A DNA stretch of 64,000 nt from Streptomyces xanthii (GCF_014621695.1 NZ_CP061281.1:1550001-1614000); one strand, 5' to 3'; positions 1 through 8,849 are shown, numbered from the stretch's first letter. Made by a program: numbers and translations. The notes: generated by a model from the sequence alone, not told the origin.

Positions 1-384
1 ACCACCTCGGAGCAGGTGTTCGGGATGGGCCTCGGCGACAAGTCGTTCGGCGGGCTGCCGATCGACAACAGCTGGCTGGCGGTCTACAACGAGCAGGGCC
101 TGATCGGGGTGACCCTCGTCGCGGCCGTCGTCCTCGTGCTCGGCGGCGTCGCGCTGCTGCGGCCGCCGTCGCTCCAGCGGGCCTGCGCGATCTTCCTCAT
201 CAGCTACTGCGGGATCGCCTCGTACACCGAGGCGGGCCTCGGCGACGCCTCGCCGTACCTGCTGCACCTGGCCGTCGCCGCCTCCCTGCTGGCGGTGCCC
301 GCACAGGCCGCGCCGGTGCCGTCGCCCGACGTCCCCCGGCGCCGCACAGCGCGCCGCGCGCCCCGCCGTTCGGAGGTGTCCTGA
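1..384 (+). CDS. C-terminal end of an O-antigen polymerase/ligase-like membrane protein (partial, 5' end outside window)
   Basis: The reading frame is open from base 1, so this is the tail of a longer gene. The visible 127 residues hold a soluble loop with GLGDKSFGGLPIDNSWL, then two or three hydrophobic helices (LVAAVVLVLGGVALL; the segment around ISYCGIASYTEAGLGDASPYLLHL; a final AAVAASLLAV-like stretch) and a basic, Arg-rich cytoplasmic tail. A periplasmic-loop motif of the type 'DNSWL' followed by 'Y.E.GLIG' is typical of the Wzy/WaaL (O-antigen ligase) superfamily, which joins lipid-linked glycan units outside the membrane. Its stop lies 2 bases before the glycosyltransferase start, so it is part of the glycan operon. 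Assignment rests on loop pattern and context; the N-terminal helices cannot be checked here. Confidence 0.6.
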   Translation, partial: TTSEQVFGMGLGDKSFGGLPIDNSWLAVYNEQGLIGVTLVAAVVLVLGGVALLRPPSLQRACAIFLISYCGIASYTEAGLGDASPYLLHLAVAASLLAVPAQAAPVPSPDVPRRRTARRAPRRSEVS

Positions 385-386
385 TC

Positions 387-1601
387 ATGCGTGTCCTGGT
401 GGTGCACAACCGCTACGGCTCGGCGCAGCCGAGCGGGGAGAACAACGTCGTCGACCGGGAGGTGGAGCTGCTGCGCTCGGCCGGCCACCGGGTCGACCTG
501 TTCGAGCGGCGCAGTGACGACATCGGGGGGCGTTCCCTGCTCGGGAAGGTCGCGGTGCCGCTGCTCGTGCCGTGGAACCCGGCGGTCCGCAGGGAGCTGG
601 CGGCGCGGCTGCGCGCGGAGCGGCCCGACGTGGTGCACGTCCACAACGTGTTCCCGCTGCTGTCCCCCGCGGTGCTCGCCGCGTGCGCGGACGCGGGCGT
701 GCCCGCCGTCGCCACGCTGCACAACTACACGCAGGTCTGCCCGCCGGGCACGCTGCAGCGCGACGGCCGGCCCTGCACCGAGTGCGTCGGCGGGAGTCCG
801 CTGCCCGCCGTGCGGCACGGCTGCTACCGCGGCTCCCGTCTGGCGACGGTCCCGCTGGCGGTCAGCCTGTCGGCGAACCGGCGCCGGTGGTGGTCGGGCG
901 CCACCCGCTTCCTGTGCATCTCGCGGGCGCAGCGCGAGGTCCTCGTGGGGGCCGGGATGCCGGCGGAACTGATCGCGGTGAAGCACAACTTCGTGCCGGA
1001 GCCGGAGGTCCGCCGCGCGGAGACGTCCGCGGGCGAGCACCTGCTGTATCTCGGGCGGCTCGCCGAGGCCAAGGGCGTGCGGCTGCTGATGACCGCCTGG
1101 GACGAGCTGGCGGCGGACGGCGGGGTGGGCGTGCCGCTCGTGATCGCGGGCACCGGGCCGCTGGAGCGCGAGGTGGCCGCGTGGGCGGCGGACCGCGACG
1201 ACGTGCGCTACGCGGGTCTGCTGGATCCGGCGGAGAGCCGCAAGGCGGTCGCGCGGGCGGTGGCCGTGGTGGCGCCGTCGACGTGGCTGGAGGCGTTCGG
1301 CCTGGTGGTCGTGGAGGCGATGGCGGCCGGGGTCCCGGTCGTCGCCGCCGGGCACGGCGCCTTCGTCGAGCTGGTCGAGGACGGGGTGACCGGGCTGCTG
1401 CACCGCCCGGGCGACGCCGCCTCGCTGGCGTCCCGGATCCGCCGGATCGCGGGCCGTCCCGATCTGGGCCGGGAGCTGGGCCGGGCCGCCCGGAGCCGTT
1501 ACGAGCTGGGGTTCAGCCCGGCCGTCGGCCTGGAGCGGCTGCTGGAGGAGTACCGGACCGCGATCGCGGGACGGTCGGAACAACTGGGGGGCAGTAGATG
1601 A
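387..1601 (+). CDS. GT4-type glycosyltransferase
   Basis: A 404-residue retaining glycosyltransferase with the GT-B fold. The N-terminal acceptor domain has HVHNVFPLLSP (about 84-94) and TLHNYTQVCPPG (110-121). The C-terminal nucleotide-sugar domain has LGRLAEAKGV (222-231) and the GT4 E-x7-E signature, Glu302 and Glu310, in LEAFGLVVVE. Four cysteines (118, 130, 133, 146) form a small cluster in the acceptor domain, a pattern seen in a subgroup of GT4 enzymes and possibly metal binding. The start ATG follows the upstream stop by 2 bases and the stop overlaps the next gene, so translation is coupled. It probably adds one sugar to the lipid-linked glycan; donor and acceptor are unknown. Confidence 0.85.
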   Translation: MRVLVVHNRYGSAQPSGENNVVDREVELLRSAGHRVDLFERRSDDIGGRSLLGKVAVPLLVPWNPAVRRELAARLRAERPDVVHVHNVFPLLSPAVLAACADAGVPAVATLHNYTQVCPPGTLQRDGRPCTECVGGSPLPAVRHGCYRGSRLATVPLAVSLSANRRRWWSGATRFLCISRAQREVLVGAGMPAELIAVKHNFVPEPEVRRAETSAGEHLLYLGRLAEAKGVRLLMTAWDELAADGGVGVPLVIAGTGPLEREVAAWAADRDDVRYAGLLDPAESRKAVARAVAVVAPSTWLEAFGLVVVEAMAAGVPVVAAGHGAFVELVEDGVTGLLHRPGDAASLASRIRRIAGRPDLGRELGRAARSRYELGFSPAVGLERLLEEYRTAIAGRSEQLGGSR

Positions 1602-2848
1602 CACGATGCCGACTCTGCGGCTCGGAGGCGATGGCGAGCGTCGTCGACCTCGGCGCGACGCCACCGTGCGAGAGCTTTCTCGCCGCGCACGAACTGGACC
1701 GCGCCGAACCGGCGTACCCGTTGCACCTGCGGGTGTGCTCGGAGTGCTGGCTGGCGCAGATCCCGCCGCTGATCACGCCGGAGGAGACATTCAAGGAGTA
1801 CGCGTACTTCTCCTCCTTCTCCACGTCCTGGGTGGAGCACGCCCGCACCTTCGTGACCGGCGCCGCCGAGCGGCTCGGTCTGGGCCACGCGTCGTTCGTG
1901 GTGGAGGTCGCGAGCAACGACGGCTATCTGCTGAAGCACATGGTGGAGCGGGGGGTGCGCTGCCTGGGCATCGAGCCGTCGGTGAACGTGGGCGCCGCCG
2001 CGCGCGAGGCGGGCGTGCCGACGCTCACGGAGTTCCTCAGCCCCGAGGTGGGCGCGGGGGTCCGCGCGGAGCACGGCCCGGCGGACCTCGTCGTGGCGAA
2101 CAACGTGTACGCGCACATCCCCGACGTGGTCGGCTTCACGCGGGGCCTGCGGGCGCTGGTCGCGGACGACGGCTGGGTGTCGATCGAGGTGCAGCACCTG
2201 CTGACGCTGATCGAGGAGAACCAGTACGACACGATCTACCACGAGCACTTCCAGTACTACACGGTCGCGTCCGCGATCCGGGCGCTCGCGAGCGGCGGTC
2301 TGACGCTCGTGGACGTGGAGCTGCTGCCGACGCACGGCGGTTCGATCCGGCTGTGGGCCCGCCCGGAGGGGGCGGCGGGCGCGCCGTCCGAGCGGGTCGC
2401 GGACGTGCTGGCCCGGGAGAAGGCCGCCGGGCTCCAGGAGCTGTCCGGGTACGCGGAGTTCGCCGCCCGGGTCGCCAAGGTCCGCCGGGACCTCCTGAAG
2501 TTCCTGATCGGGGCCGCCGAGCGCGGCGAGACGGTCGTCGGCTACGGCGCCCCCGGCAAGGGCAACACCCTGCTCAACCACTGCGGGATCCGCCCCGACC
2601 TGCTGCCGTACACGGTCGACCGGAACCCGTACAAGCACGGCCGGTTCACCCCCGGCGCCCGCATCCCGATCCTGCCGCCCGAGCGGATCGCCGCGGACAG
2701 GCCGGACTACGTCCTGGTCCTGCCCTGGAACCTGCGGGACGAACTGGTCGAGCAGCTGTCCTACGTCCACGAGTGGGGAGGCCGCCTGGTCTTCCCCGTC
2801 CCGGAACTGAGCATCGTCGAGGTCGCGCCCGGAGGGGTCACAGCATGA
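1598..2848 (+). CDS. NDP-sugar C-methyltransferase (SAM-dependent)
   Basis: A 416-residue protein with the three-part layout of deoxysugar C-methyltransferases such as TylC3/NovU. An N-terminal zinc-binding domain has Cys4, Cys7, Cys47 and Cys50. The central Rossmann domain has the SAM motif VVEVASNDGYLL (101-112) and the family's YHEHFQYY (214-221), which carries catalytic His/Glu. The C-terminal domain has GYGAPGKGNTLLN (315-327), the third-domain signature of this family. Such enzymes methylate C3 of a 4-keto-6-deoxy nucleotide sugar, giving branched-chain sugars. It overlaps its neighbours by 4 bases on both sides (ATGA type). The adjacent cytidylyltransferase suggests a CDP-sugar substrate, which is inference. 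Confidence 0.88.
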   Translation: MTRCRLCGSEAMASVVDLGATPPCESFLAAHELDRAEPAYPLHLRVCSECWLAQIPPLITPEETFKEYAYFSSFSTSWVEHARTFVTGAAERLGLGHASFVVEVASNDGYLLKHMVERGVRCLGIEPSVNVGAAAREAGVPTLTEFLSPEVGAGVRAEHGPADLVVANNVYAHIPDVVGFTRGLRALVADDGWVSIEVQHLLTLIEENQYDTIYHEHFQYYTVASAIRALASGGLTLVDVELLPTHGGSIRLWARPEGAAGAPSERVADVLAREKAAGLQELSGYAEFAARVAKVRRDLLKFLIGAAERGETVVGYGAPGKGNTLLNHCGIRPDLLPYTVDRNPYKHGRFTPGARIPILPPERIAADRPDYVLVLPWNLRDELVEQLSYVHEWGGRLVFPVPELSIVEVAPGGVTA

Positions 2849-3639
2849 AGGTCGTTCTGTTCTGCGGCGGTTACGGGATGCGGATGCGCGACGGCGCGGG
2901 CGACGACGTGCCCAAGCCGATGGCGATGGTCGGGCCGCGCCCGCTGATCTGGCACGTCATGCGCTACTACGCGCACTTCGGGCACAAGGAGTTCATCCTG
3001 TGCCTCGGCTACGGCGCCCATCACATCAAGGAGTTCTTCCTCAACTACGAGGAGACGACGTCCAACGACTTCGTGCTGCGCGGCGGGAAGACCGAACTGC
3101 TCTCCACGGACATAGCCGACTGGACGATCACGTTCGCGCAGACCGGCATCGAGTCGCCGATCGGCGAGCGGCTGCGCCGGGTGCGCCACCACCTGGACGG
3201 CGACGAGATGTTCCTCGCCAACTACGCGGACGTGCTGACCGACGCCCCGCTGCCGGAGATGATCGAGAACTTCGAGCGGCGCGACGCGGGCGCGTCGATG
3301 ATGGTGGTGCCGCCGCAGTCCTCGTTCCACTGCGTGGACCTCGGCGAGGACGGACTGGTCGGCGGGATCACCGCGGTCAGCGACATGCCGCTGTGGGAGA
3401 ACGGCGGCTACTTCGTGCTCCGCCAGGAGGTCTTCGACCACATACCCGAGAACGGGGACCTGGTCGCCGACGGCTGCGCCCAGCTCGCCAAGCGGGGCCG
3501 GCTGGTGGCGCACCGGCACCGCGGGTTCTGGAAGCCGACCGACACCGTGAAGGAGCGGGCCGCGCTCGACGCCGCGTACACCCGCGGCGAGCGCCCGTGG
3601 GCCGTGTGGGAGCGGGACGGCGCGGGGGTGGGCGCGTGA
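2845..3639 (+). CDS. Glucose-1-phosphate cytidylyltransferase-like nucleotidyltransferase
   Basis: A 264-residue nucleotidyltransferase matching the length of RfbF enzymes (about 257). The N-terminal signature reads FCGGYGMRM (6-14), the nucleotide-binding loop, followed by PKPMAMVG (23-30) with the substrate-binding Lys. Downstream are LCLGYGAHHIKEFFLNY and FLANYADVLTD, both characteristic of alpha-D-glucose-1-phosphate cytidylyltransferases, and WENGGYFVLRQEVF, which lines the sugar site. It would activate a hexose-1-phosphate with CTP, the first committed step to CDP-sugars. The ATG overlaps the preceding stop (ATGA). The frame is open far upstream, but that extension is a shadow of the methyltransferase gene; the ATG at 2845 gives the normal N terminus. 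Confidence 0.85.
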   Translation: MKVVLFCGGYGMRMRDGAGDDVPKPMAMVGPRPLIWHVMRYYAHFGHKEFILCLGYGAHHIKEFFLNYEETTSNDFVLRGGKTELLSTDIADWTITFAQTGIESPIGERLRRVRHHLDGDEMFLANYADVLTDAPLPEMIENFERRDAGASMMVVPPQSSFHCVDLGEDGLVGGITAVSDMPLWENGGYFVLRQEVFDHIPENGDLVADGCAQLAKRGRLVAHRHRGFWKPTDTVKERAALDAAYTRGERPWAVWERDGAGVGA

Positions 3640-4283
3640 TCGGGCTGGGCGCCGGACGCCTGGAGCGGATCGTCGCGGTCGGCGCGCACTGCGACGACAT
3701 CGCGATCGGCGCCGGCGGCACCCTCCTCACGCTGTGCCGGGCGCACCCCGGCCTGCGGGTCGACGCGCTGGTGCTCACCGGCGGCGGCACCGAGCGCGAG
3801 CAGGAGGAGGAGGCCGCGCTCGCCGCGTTCTGCCCGGGCGCCGACCTGCGGCTGACCGTGCACAAGCTGCCGGACGGCCGACTGCCCGTGCACTGGGACG
3901 AGGCGAAGCGCGCCGTCGAGGAGCTGCGCGCGCAGGGCGACCCGGACCTGGTCCTCGCCCCGCGCACGGACGACGCGCACCAGGACCACCGGGGCCTGGC
4001 CCGGCTGGTCCCCACCGCCTTCCGCGACCACCTGGTCCTCGGCTACGAGATCGTCAAGTGGGACGGCGATCTCGGCCGCATGGCCGCGTACCAGCCGCTG
4101 TCACCGGAGACGGCCGAGGACAAGGTCCGGCTGCTCCAGGAGCACTACCCCTCGCAGCGGCACCGTCCCTGGTACGACCGGGAGGCCTTCCTGGGCCTGG
4201 CCCGGATCCGCGGCATCGAATGCCACGCGCGCTACGCCGAGGCCTTCGCCGTCACCAAACTCACTCTCAACCTGGGGGGTTGA
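3636..4283 (+). CDS. PIG-L family deacetylase
   Basis: A 215-residue LmbE/PIG-L-type zinc hydrolase. The first metal-binding motif is AHCDDIAIGAGG (17-28), a variant of the usual AHPDDE; the second is HQDH (115-118), which supplies the other zinc ligand. Members remove N-acetyl groups from amino sugars (GlcNAc-PI, mycothiol, glycopeptide sugars). Here it overlaps the cytidylyltransferase by 4 bases (GTGA) and precedes an epimerase, so an N-acylated sugar or nucleotide sugar of this pathway is the likely substrate. The GTG at 3636 is chosen because of the overlap and because it gives a family-length protein. The missing acidic residue after DD is unusual (see findings). Confidence 0.82.
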   Translation: MIGLGAGRLERIVAVGAHCDDIAIGAGGTLLTLCRAHPGLRVDALVLTGGGTEREQEEEAALAAFCPGADLRLTVHKLPDGRLPVHWDEAKRAVEELRAQGDPDLVLAPRTDDAHQDHRGLARLVPTAFRDHLVLGYEIVKWDGDLGRMAAYQPLSPETAEDKVRLLQEHYPSQRHRPWYDREAFLGLARIRGIECHARYAEAFAVTKLTLNLGG

Positions 4284-4289
4284 ACCACC

Positions 4290-5315
4290 TTGCGCGTACT
4301 GCTGACCGGACACCAGGGCTATCTGGGCACCGTGATGGCCCCGGTCCTCGCCGCCGCCGGACACGAGGTCGTCGGCCTCGACTCCGGCCTGTTCGCCGAC
4401 TGCGTGCTCGGCCCGGCGCCGGCCGACCCGCGCGGACACCGCGTGGACCTGCGCGACGTCACGGCCGAGCACGTGGCCGGGGTGGACGCCGTGATCCACC
4501 TCGCCGCGCTCTCCAACGACCCGCTGGGCTCGCTGGCCCCCGAACTCACCTACGACATCAACCACCACGCGTCGGTCCGGCTCGCCCGCCTGGCCCGCGA
4601 CGCGGGCGTGCGGCGCTTCCTGTACGCGTCGACCTGCTCCGTCTACGGCGCCGCCGGGGGCGACGAGCTGGTCGCCGAGGAGGCGCCCCTGCGCCCGGTG
4701 ACCCCCTACGCGGAGTCCAAGGTGCGGGTGGAGGACGACCTGCACGCGCTGGCCGACACCGACTTCACACCGGTCTACATGCGCAACGCGACCGCGTTCG
4801 GCCACTCCCCCAGGCTGCGCGCCGACATCGTGCTCAACAACCTGGTCGGCCACGCCCTGCTGACCGGTGAGGTGCTCGTCCTGTCCGACGGCACGCCGTG
4901 GCGGCCGCTGGTGCACGCCGCCGACATCGCCCGCGCCTTCGCGGCCGCGCTGGACGCGCCGCGCGAGGCGGTGCACGACCGGGCGTTCAACGTCGGCAGC
5001 GAGGTCAACAACGTGACGGTCGCCGAGATCGCCGCTCAGGTCGCCGAGGCGGTCGACGGGGCGAAGGTGCGGATCACCGGCGAGAGCGGTGCCGACCCGC
5101 GCTCGTACCGGGTGGACTTCTCCCGGATCCGCGGCGCGCTGCCCGGCTTCGACTGCGAGTGGACGGTGAAGCGGGGCGCGCTCGAACTGGCCGACGCCTA
5201 CCGCACGCACGGGCTGACCATGGCCGCGTTCAAGGAGCGCTTCACCCGGCTCGCCGTGCTCCGCGCGGCGTCCGAGGCCGGCACCGTCGACGACACCCTG
5301 CGGCGGCGCGGATGA
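4290..5315 (+). CDS. NAD-dependent epimerase/dehydratase (extended SDR)
   Basis: A 341-residue extended short-chain dehydrogenase acting on nucleotide sugars. The Rossmann motif is GHQGYLG (7-13). The catalytic serine/threonine sits in STCSVYG (114-120) and the Tyr-x3-Lys pair is Tyr140/Lys144 in YAESK. NNV-type and PLVHAADIA segments belong to the sugar-binding C-terminal half. Family members epimerise, dehydrate or reduce NDP-hexoses. It starts at a TTG (4290), six bases after the previous stop, preceded by a run of G residues that can serve as ribosome binding site. Reaction specificity cannot be read from the sequence. It probably works on the CDP-sugar made by the upstream gene. Confidence 0.85.
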   Translation: MRVLLTGHQGYLGTVMAPVLAAAGHEVVGLDSGLFADCVLGPAPADPRGHRVDLRDVTAEHVAGVDAVIHLAALSNDPLGSLAPELTYDINHHASVRLARLARDAGVRRFLYASTCSVYGAAGGDELVAEEAPLRPVTPYAESKVRVEDDLHALADTDFTPVYMRNATAFGHSPRLRADIVLNNLVGHALLTGEVLVLSDGTPWRPLVHAADIARAFAAALDAPREAVHDRAFNVGSEVNNVTVAEIAAQVAEAVDGAKVRITGESGADPRSYRVDFSRIRGALPGFDCEWTVKRGALELADAYRTHGLTMAAFKERFTRLAVLRAASEAGTVDDTLRRRG

Positions 5316-6586
5316 CCTCTGTCGGCGAGGAGATGCACGCGCTGGTGGAGCGGATGTACCCGCTGTGCCGGAGCATCACGGGCGACGGGGTGCGCGCCAC
5401 CCTGGACATCGTCGGCGAGCACGTCCCGCTCACCCGGCACGAGGTGCCGACCGGGACGCAGGTGCTCGACTGGACGGTGCCGCAGGAGTGGAACATCCGT
5501 GACGCGTACGTCGCGGACGCCACCGGCGCACGGGTCGTCGACTTCGCCGCGTCGAGTCTGCACGTGCTCGGGTACAGCGTGCCGGTGTCCGCGCGGATGC
5601 CGCTGGCCGAGCTGAAGCAGCACCTGCACACCCTGCCGGAGCACCCGACGTGGGTGCCGTACCGGACGAGTTACTACAAGCCGGAGTGGGGGTTCTGTCT
5701 GGCCCAGGAGACCCTGGACGCGCTCCCGGACGGCGAGTACGAGGTGGTGGTCGACTCCACGCTCGCGGACGGGCATCTCAGCTACGCCGAGCACGTGGTC
5801 CCCGGTCGGGTCCCCGACGAGGTGCTCGTCTCCTGCCACGTCTGCCACCCGTCGCTGGCCAACGACAACCTGGCCGGGATCGCCGTCGCGACCTTCCTGG
5901 CACGGGAGTTGGCCGAGCGCGAGCCCTACTACACGTACCGGTTCGTGTACGCGCCCGGCACGATCGGGGCGATCACCTGGCTGGCCCGCAACCGGGAGCG
6001 GGTGGGGCGGGTGAAGCACGGGCTCGTGCTCGCGTGCGCGGGCGACCCGGGGAACGTCACGTACAAGCGGAGCCGGCGCGGCGACGCGGAGATCGACCGG
6101 GTGCTGCGGCACGTGCTGACCGCCTCGCAACGGCCGCACAAGATCAGGGAGTTCACCCCGTACGGCTACGACGAGCGGCAGTACTGCTCGCCCGGCTTCG
6201 ACCTCGCGGTCGGCTCGCTCACCCGCACCCCGTACGCGGGCTATCCCGAGTACCACACCTCGGCGGACGACCTGGACTTCGTGTCCCCGGCGGCGATGGC
6301 GGACACCCTCGCCGTGTGCCGCGAGGCGTTCGCCGTCCTGGACCGCAACCGGCGCTACCTCAATCTCAGCCCGTACGGCGAGCCGCAGTTGGGGCGGCGC
6401 GGGCTGTACGACGCGCTGGGCGGGCGCAGCGACACCAAGGAGACCCAGATGGCGATGCTCTGGGTGCTCAACCTCTCCGACGGCGAGCACGATCTGATCG
6501 ACGTCGCCGAGCGGTCCGGGCTGCCCTTCGCCACCGTCGCGGACGCGGCCGACGCGCTCGCCGCGGCCGGCCTGCTCAAGGCGTGA
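5312..6586 (+). CDS. DUF4910/DUF2172 aminopeptidase-like protein with C-terminal winged helix
   Basis: A 424-residue protein of the DUF4910 family, which has an M28-like zinc aminopeptidase fold with an inserted PA-like domain. Putative zinc ligands are His179 (CHVCHPSLAND, 175-185), Asp185 and His315 (YPEYHTSADD). The last 50 residues, TQMAMLWVLNLSDGEHDLIDVAERSGLPFATVADAADALAAAGLL in character, form a winged-helix-like tail. These proteins recur in polysaccharide and lipopolysaccharide loci, but their reaction is not established; amide hydrolysis on an acylated amino sugar or lipid-linked intermediate is a reasonable guess. ATGA overlap with the upstream gene places it firmly in the operon. 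Confidence 0.75.
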   Translation: MTSVGEEMHALVERMYPLCRSITGDGVRATLDIVGEHVPLTRHEVPTGTQVLDWTVPQEWNIRDAYVADATGARVVDFAASSLHVLGYSVPVSARMPLAELKQHLHTLPEHPTWVPYRTSYYKPEWGFCLAQETLDALPDGEYEVVVDSTLADGHLSYAEHVVPGRVPDEVLVSCHVCHPSLANDNLAGIAVATFLARELAEREPYYTYRFVYAPGTIGAITWLARNRERVGRVKHGLVLACAGDPGNVTYKRSRRGDAEIDRVLRHVLTASQRPHKIREFTPYGYDERQYCSPGFDLAVGSLTRTPYAGYPEYHTSADDLDFVSPAAMADTLAVCREAFAVLDRNRRYLNLSPYGEPQLGRRGLYDALGGRSDTKETQMAMLWVLNLSDGEHDLIDVAERSGLPFATVADAADALAAAGLLKA

Positions 6587-6591
6587 CGCCG

Positions 6592-7896
6592 ATGACCGCC
6601 GAGAAGGAGGCCGAAGAGGTACGGGCGACGCCGCGGGCCGGGTCCGCGCGGCGGGCCCTCGTCGGCCGGCTGTCCTGGGGGCTCGCCGACCAGGCGGCCT
6701 CCAGCCTGTCCAACTTCGTGGTGGGCGTGTACGTGGCCCGCTCGCTGGGCGTCACCGCGTTCGGCGTGTTCAGCCTGGCCTGGGTGACGTACGGCGTGGT
6801 CCTCAACGTCTCCCGGGGCCTGGCCACCGACCCGCTCGTGGTGCGGTTCAGCGCGGTGCCTCAGGCGGCCTGGCGCGGGGCCGTCGCCCGGTCCACCGGC
6901 ACGGCGCTCGGCGTCGGGGTCATCATCGGCGCGGTCTGCCTGGCCGTCGGGCTCGCGCTCGGCGGCCGGGTGGGGACCGCGTTCGCCTGCCTCGGTGTCG
7001 TCATGCCGGGGCTGCTGCTCCAGGACGCCTGGCGGTTCTCGTTCTTCGCCGCGGGCGCGGGCCGCAAGGCGTTCGTCAACGACCTGGTGTGGGGCGCCGC
7101 GCTCGTCCCGGCCATGGTCGTCGCCGACCGTGTGGGCGGCGTGGGCGCGTTCGTGGTGGCCTGGGGCGCCTCCGCCGCGGTGGCCGCCTCGTACGGCGTC
7201 GTCCAGTCCGGCATCCGGCCCCGGCCCGGCCGGGCCCGCGCCTGGCTGCGCGAGCAGCGCGACCTCGGCTACCGCTATCTCGTCGAGAACGTGAGCCTCA
7301 GCGGCGCGAGCCAGCTGCGCGCGTACGGGCTCGGCGTGATCGTCGGCGTCGGCGCGGTCGGTGCGGTGCGCGGCGCCGAACTGCTGCTCGGCCCGTTCCT
7401 CGCCGTGCTGATGGGCCTGTCCCTCGTCACGGTCCCCGAGGCGGCGCGGGTGCTGCGCGGTGCCCCGCACCGGCTCGGCCGGTTCTGCCTCCTGCTGGGC
7501 GGCGGGCAGGCCGGCGCCGCCCTCCTGTGGGGCGGGGCGCTGCTGCTGATGCCGGACCGGGTCGGCGAACTGGTCCTCGGCCACGTGTGGGAGTCGGCCT
7601 CCCCGCTCGTCGTGCCGGTGACCCTCGCCGTCGCCGGCGCGGGCCTCGGCACGGGCGCGGCGGCCGGACTGCGCGCGCTCGGCGCGGCCCGGCGCAGCCT
7701 GCGCTGCCAGCTGTTCGCCTCCCTCTGTTACGTCACCGGCGGGCTCGGCGGCGCGGCCGCCGGCGGCACGGTCGGCTCGGCCTGGGGCGTCGCCGCCGCG
7801 ACGCTGAGCGGCTCGGCCGTGTGGTGGCTGCACCTGCGGTCCGCCCTGCGCGAGCACCACCGGAACCACGAGATCCATGAAGCGAGGACGTCATGA
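6592..7896 (+). CDS. Polysaccharide flippase-like membrane protein (MOP/Wzx superfamily)
   Basis: A 434-residue integral membrane protein with about 11-12 hydrophobic helices. After a charged N terminus comes GLADQAASSLSNFVVGVYVARSLG, the typical first helix of Wzx-type oligosaccharide flippases, followed by AFGVFSLAWVTYGVV. It would move the lipid-linked repeat unit across the membrane for polymerisation. I chose ATG 6592, because AAGG at 6578-6581 is at a good distance; GTG 6583, overlapping the previous stop, is the alternative and adds three residues. The C-terminal tail is charged and cytoplasmic, and the stop overlaps the next start. Confidence 0.78.
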   Translation: MTAEKEAEEVRATPRAGSARRALVGRLSWGLADQAASSLSNFVVGVYVARSLGVTAFGVFSLAWVTYGVVLNVSRGLATDPLVVRFSAVPQAAWRGAVARSTGTALGVGVIIGAVCLAVGLALGGRVGTAFACLGVVMPGLLLQDAWRFSFFAAGAGRKAFVNDLVWGAALVPAMVVADRVGGVGAFVVAWGASAAVAASYGVVQSGIRPRPGRARAWLREQRDLGYRYLVENVSLSGASQLRAYGLGVIVGVGAVGAVRGAELLLGPFLAVLMGLSLVTVPEAARVLRGAPHRLGRFCLLLGGGQAGAALLWGGALLLMPDRVGELVLGHVWESASPLVVPVTLAVAGAGLGTGAAAGLRALGAARRSLRCQLFASLCYVTGGLGGAAAGGTVGSAWGVAAATLSGSAVWWLHLRSALREHHRNHEIHEARTS

Positions 7897-8849
7897 CCCC
7901 CCACCCCAGGCTGAGCATCGGCCTGCCCGTGTACAACGGCGAGGAGTACCTCGCCGAGTCGTTCGACGCGCTGCTCGGCCAGACCTACGAGGACTTCGAA
8001 CTGGTCGTCTCCGACAACGCCTCGACCGACGCCACCCAGGAGATCTGCCGCAAGTACGCGGCGCAGGACTCCCGCATCCGCTACCTCCGGCTGCCCCGCA
8101 ACGTCGGGGCGACCCCCAACCACAACCGGGTGTTCGCCGAGTGCCGCGGCGAACTGTTCAAGTGGGCCTCGCACGACGACCTGTACGGGCGGGACCTGCT
8201 GCGGCGGTGTGTGGACGCGCTGGACGAGCGGCCCGACGTGATCCTCGCGCACACCGACCAGGCGGTCGTCGACGCCGACGGCCGGGTCAAGGTGCCGTAC
8301 GCGTACACGCTCGACACCGGCTCGCCGAGCGCCCCGGACCGTTTCCGCAGTCTGCTGTTCGAGCCGGGCGGCGACGACTTCTACGGGGTGATCCGGGCCG
8401 ACGTGCTGCGCCGGGTGAAGCCGCTGGACAGCTACCACCACGCGGACCGCACGTTCGTCGCCGAGATCACCCTGCACGGGCGCTTCCACCAGGTGCCGGA
8501 GCTGCTGTACTTCCGCCGCGACCATCCCCACCGCGCCGAGCGGGCCAACCCCGGCAAGCGGGCCCGCTGCGTCAATCTGGACCCGCGCCGGGCCGGGCCG
8601 CTGCATCCGACACCGCGGCTGCTCGCCGAGTACCTGTGGGGGTTCGTCGCGGCGATCCGGCGGGCGCCGCTGTCCCCGGCCGACCGGCGGGCCTGCTACG
8701 GCCATCTCGCCGACTGGATGAGCAGCCGGGCCAGGCCGGGTGCCGGTGAGCGGGTCGAGGACCGCGCGCCGGTCGACCCCGACCTGCTCACCGTCTCCGT
8801 CGACGAGCTGGTCGCCGGGCGCGAGGGCCGGGCCGGGGGGCGGGCGTGA
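7893..8849 (+). CDS. GT2-type glycosyltransferase
   Basis: A 318-residue inverting glycosyltransferase with the GT-A fold. The N terminus reads LSIGLPVYNGEEYLAESFDALLGQTY, the classical GT2 opening. VVSDNASTDAT (38-48) holds the first acidic pair that binds the nucleotide, and WASHDDLYG (91-99) contains the metal-binding aspartates equivalent to DxD. It lacks transmembrane segments and so acts at the cytoplasmic face on the lipid-linked intermediate. ATGA overlap with the flippase gene and GTGA overlap with the pyruvyl transferase gene show translational coupling. Sugar specificity is unknown. Confidence 0.88.
   Translation: MTPHPRLSIGLPVYNGEEYLAESFDALLGQTYEDFELVVSDNASTDATQEICRKYAAQDSRIRYLRLPRNVGATPNHNRVFAECRGELFKWASHDDLYGRDLLRRCVDALDERPDVILAHTDQAVVDADGRVKVPYAYTLDTGSPSAPDRFRSLLFEPGGDDFYGVIRADVLRRVKPLDSYHHADRTFVAEITLHGRFHQVPELLYFRRDHPHRAERANPGKRARCVNLDPRRAGPLHPTPRLLAEYLWGFVAAIRRAPLSPADRRACYGHLADWMSSRARPGAGERVEDRAPVDPDLLTVSVDELVAGREGRAGGRA

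Noticed and set aside
1606..2844. Apparent fusion of a 413-residue domain to the cytidylyltransferase
   Set aside because: The frame is a shadow of the overlapping C-methyltransferase gene and is Arg/Gly-rich with no fold; the ATG at 2845 gives the family start.
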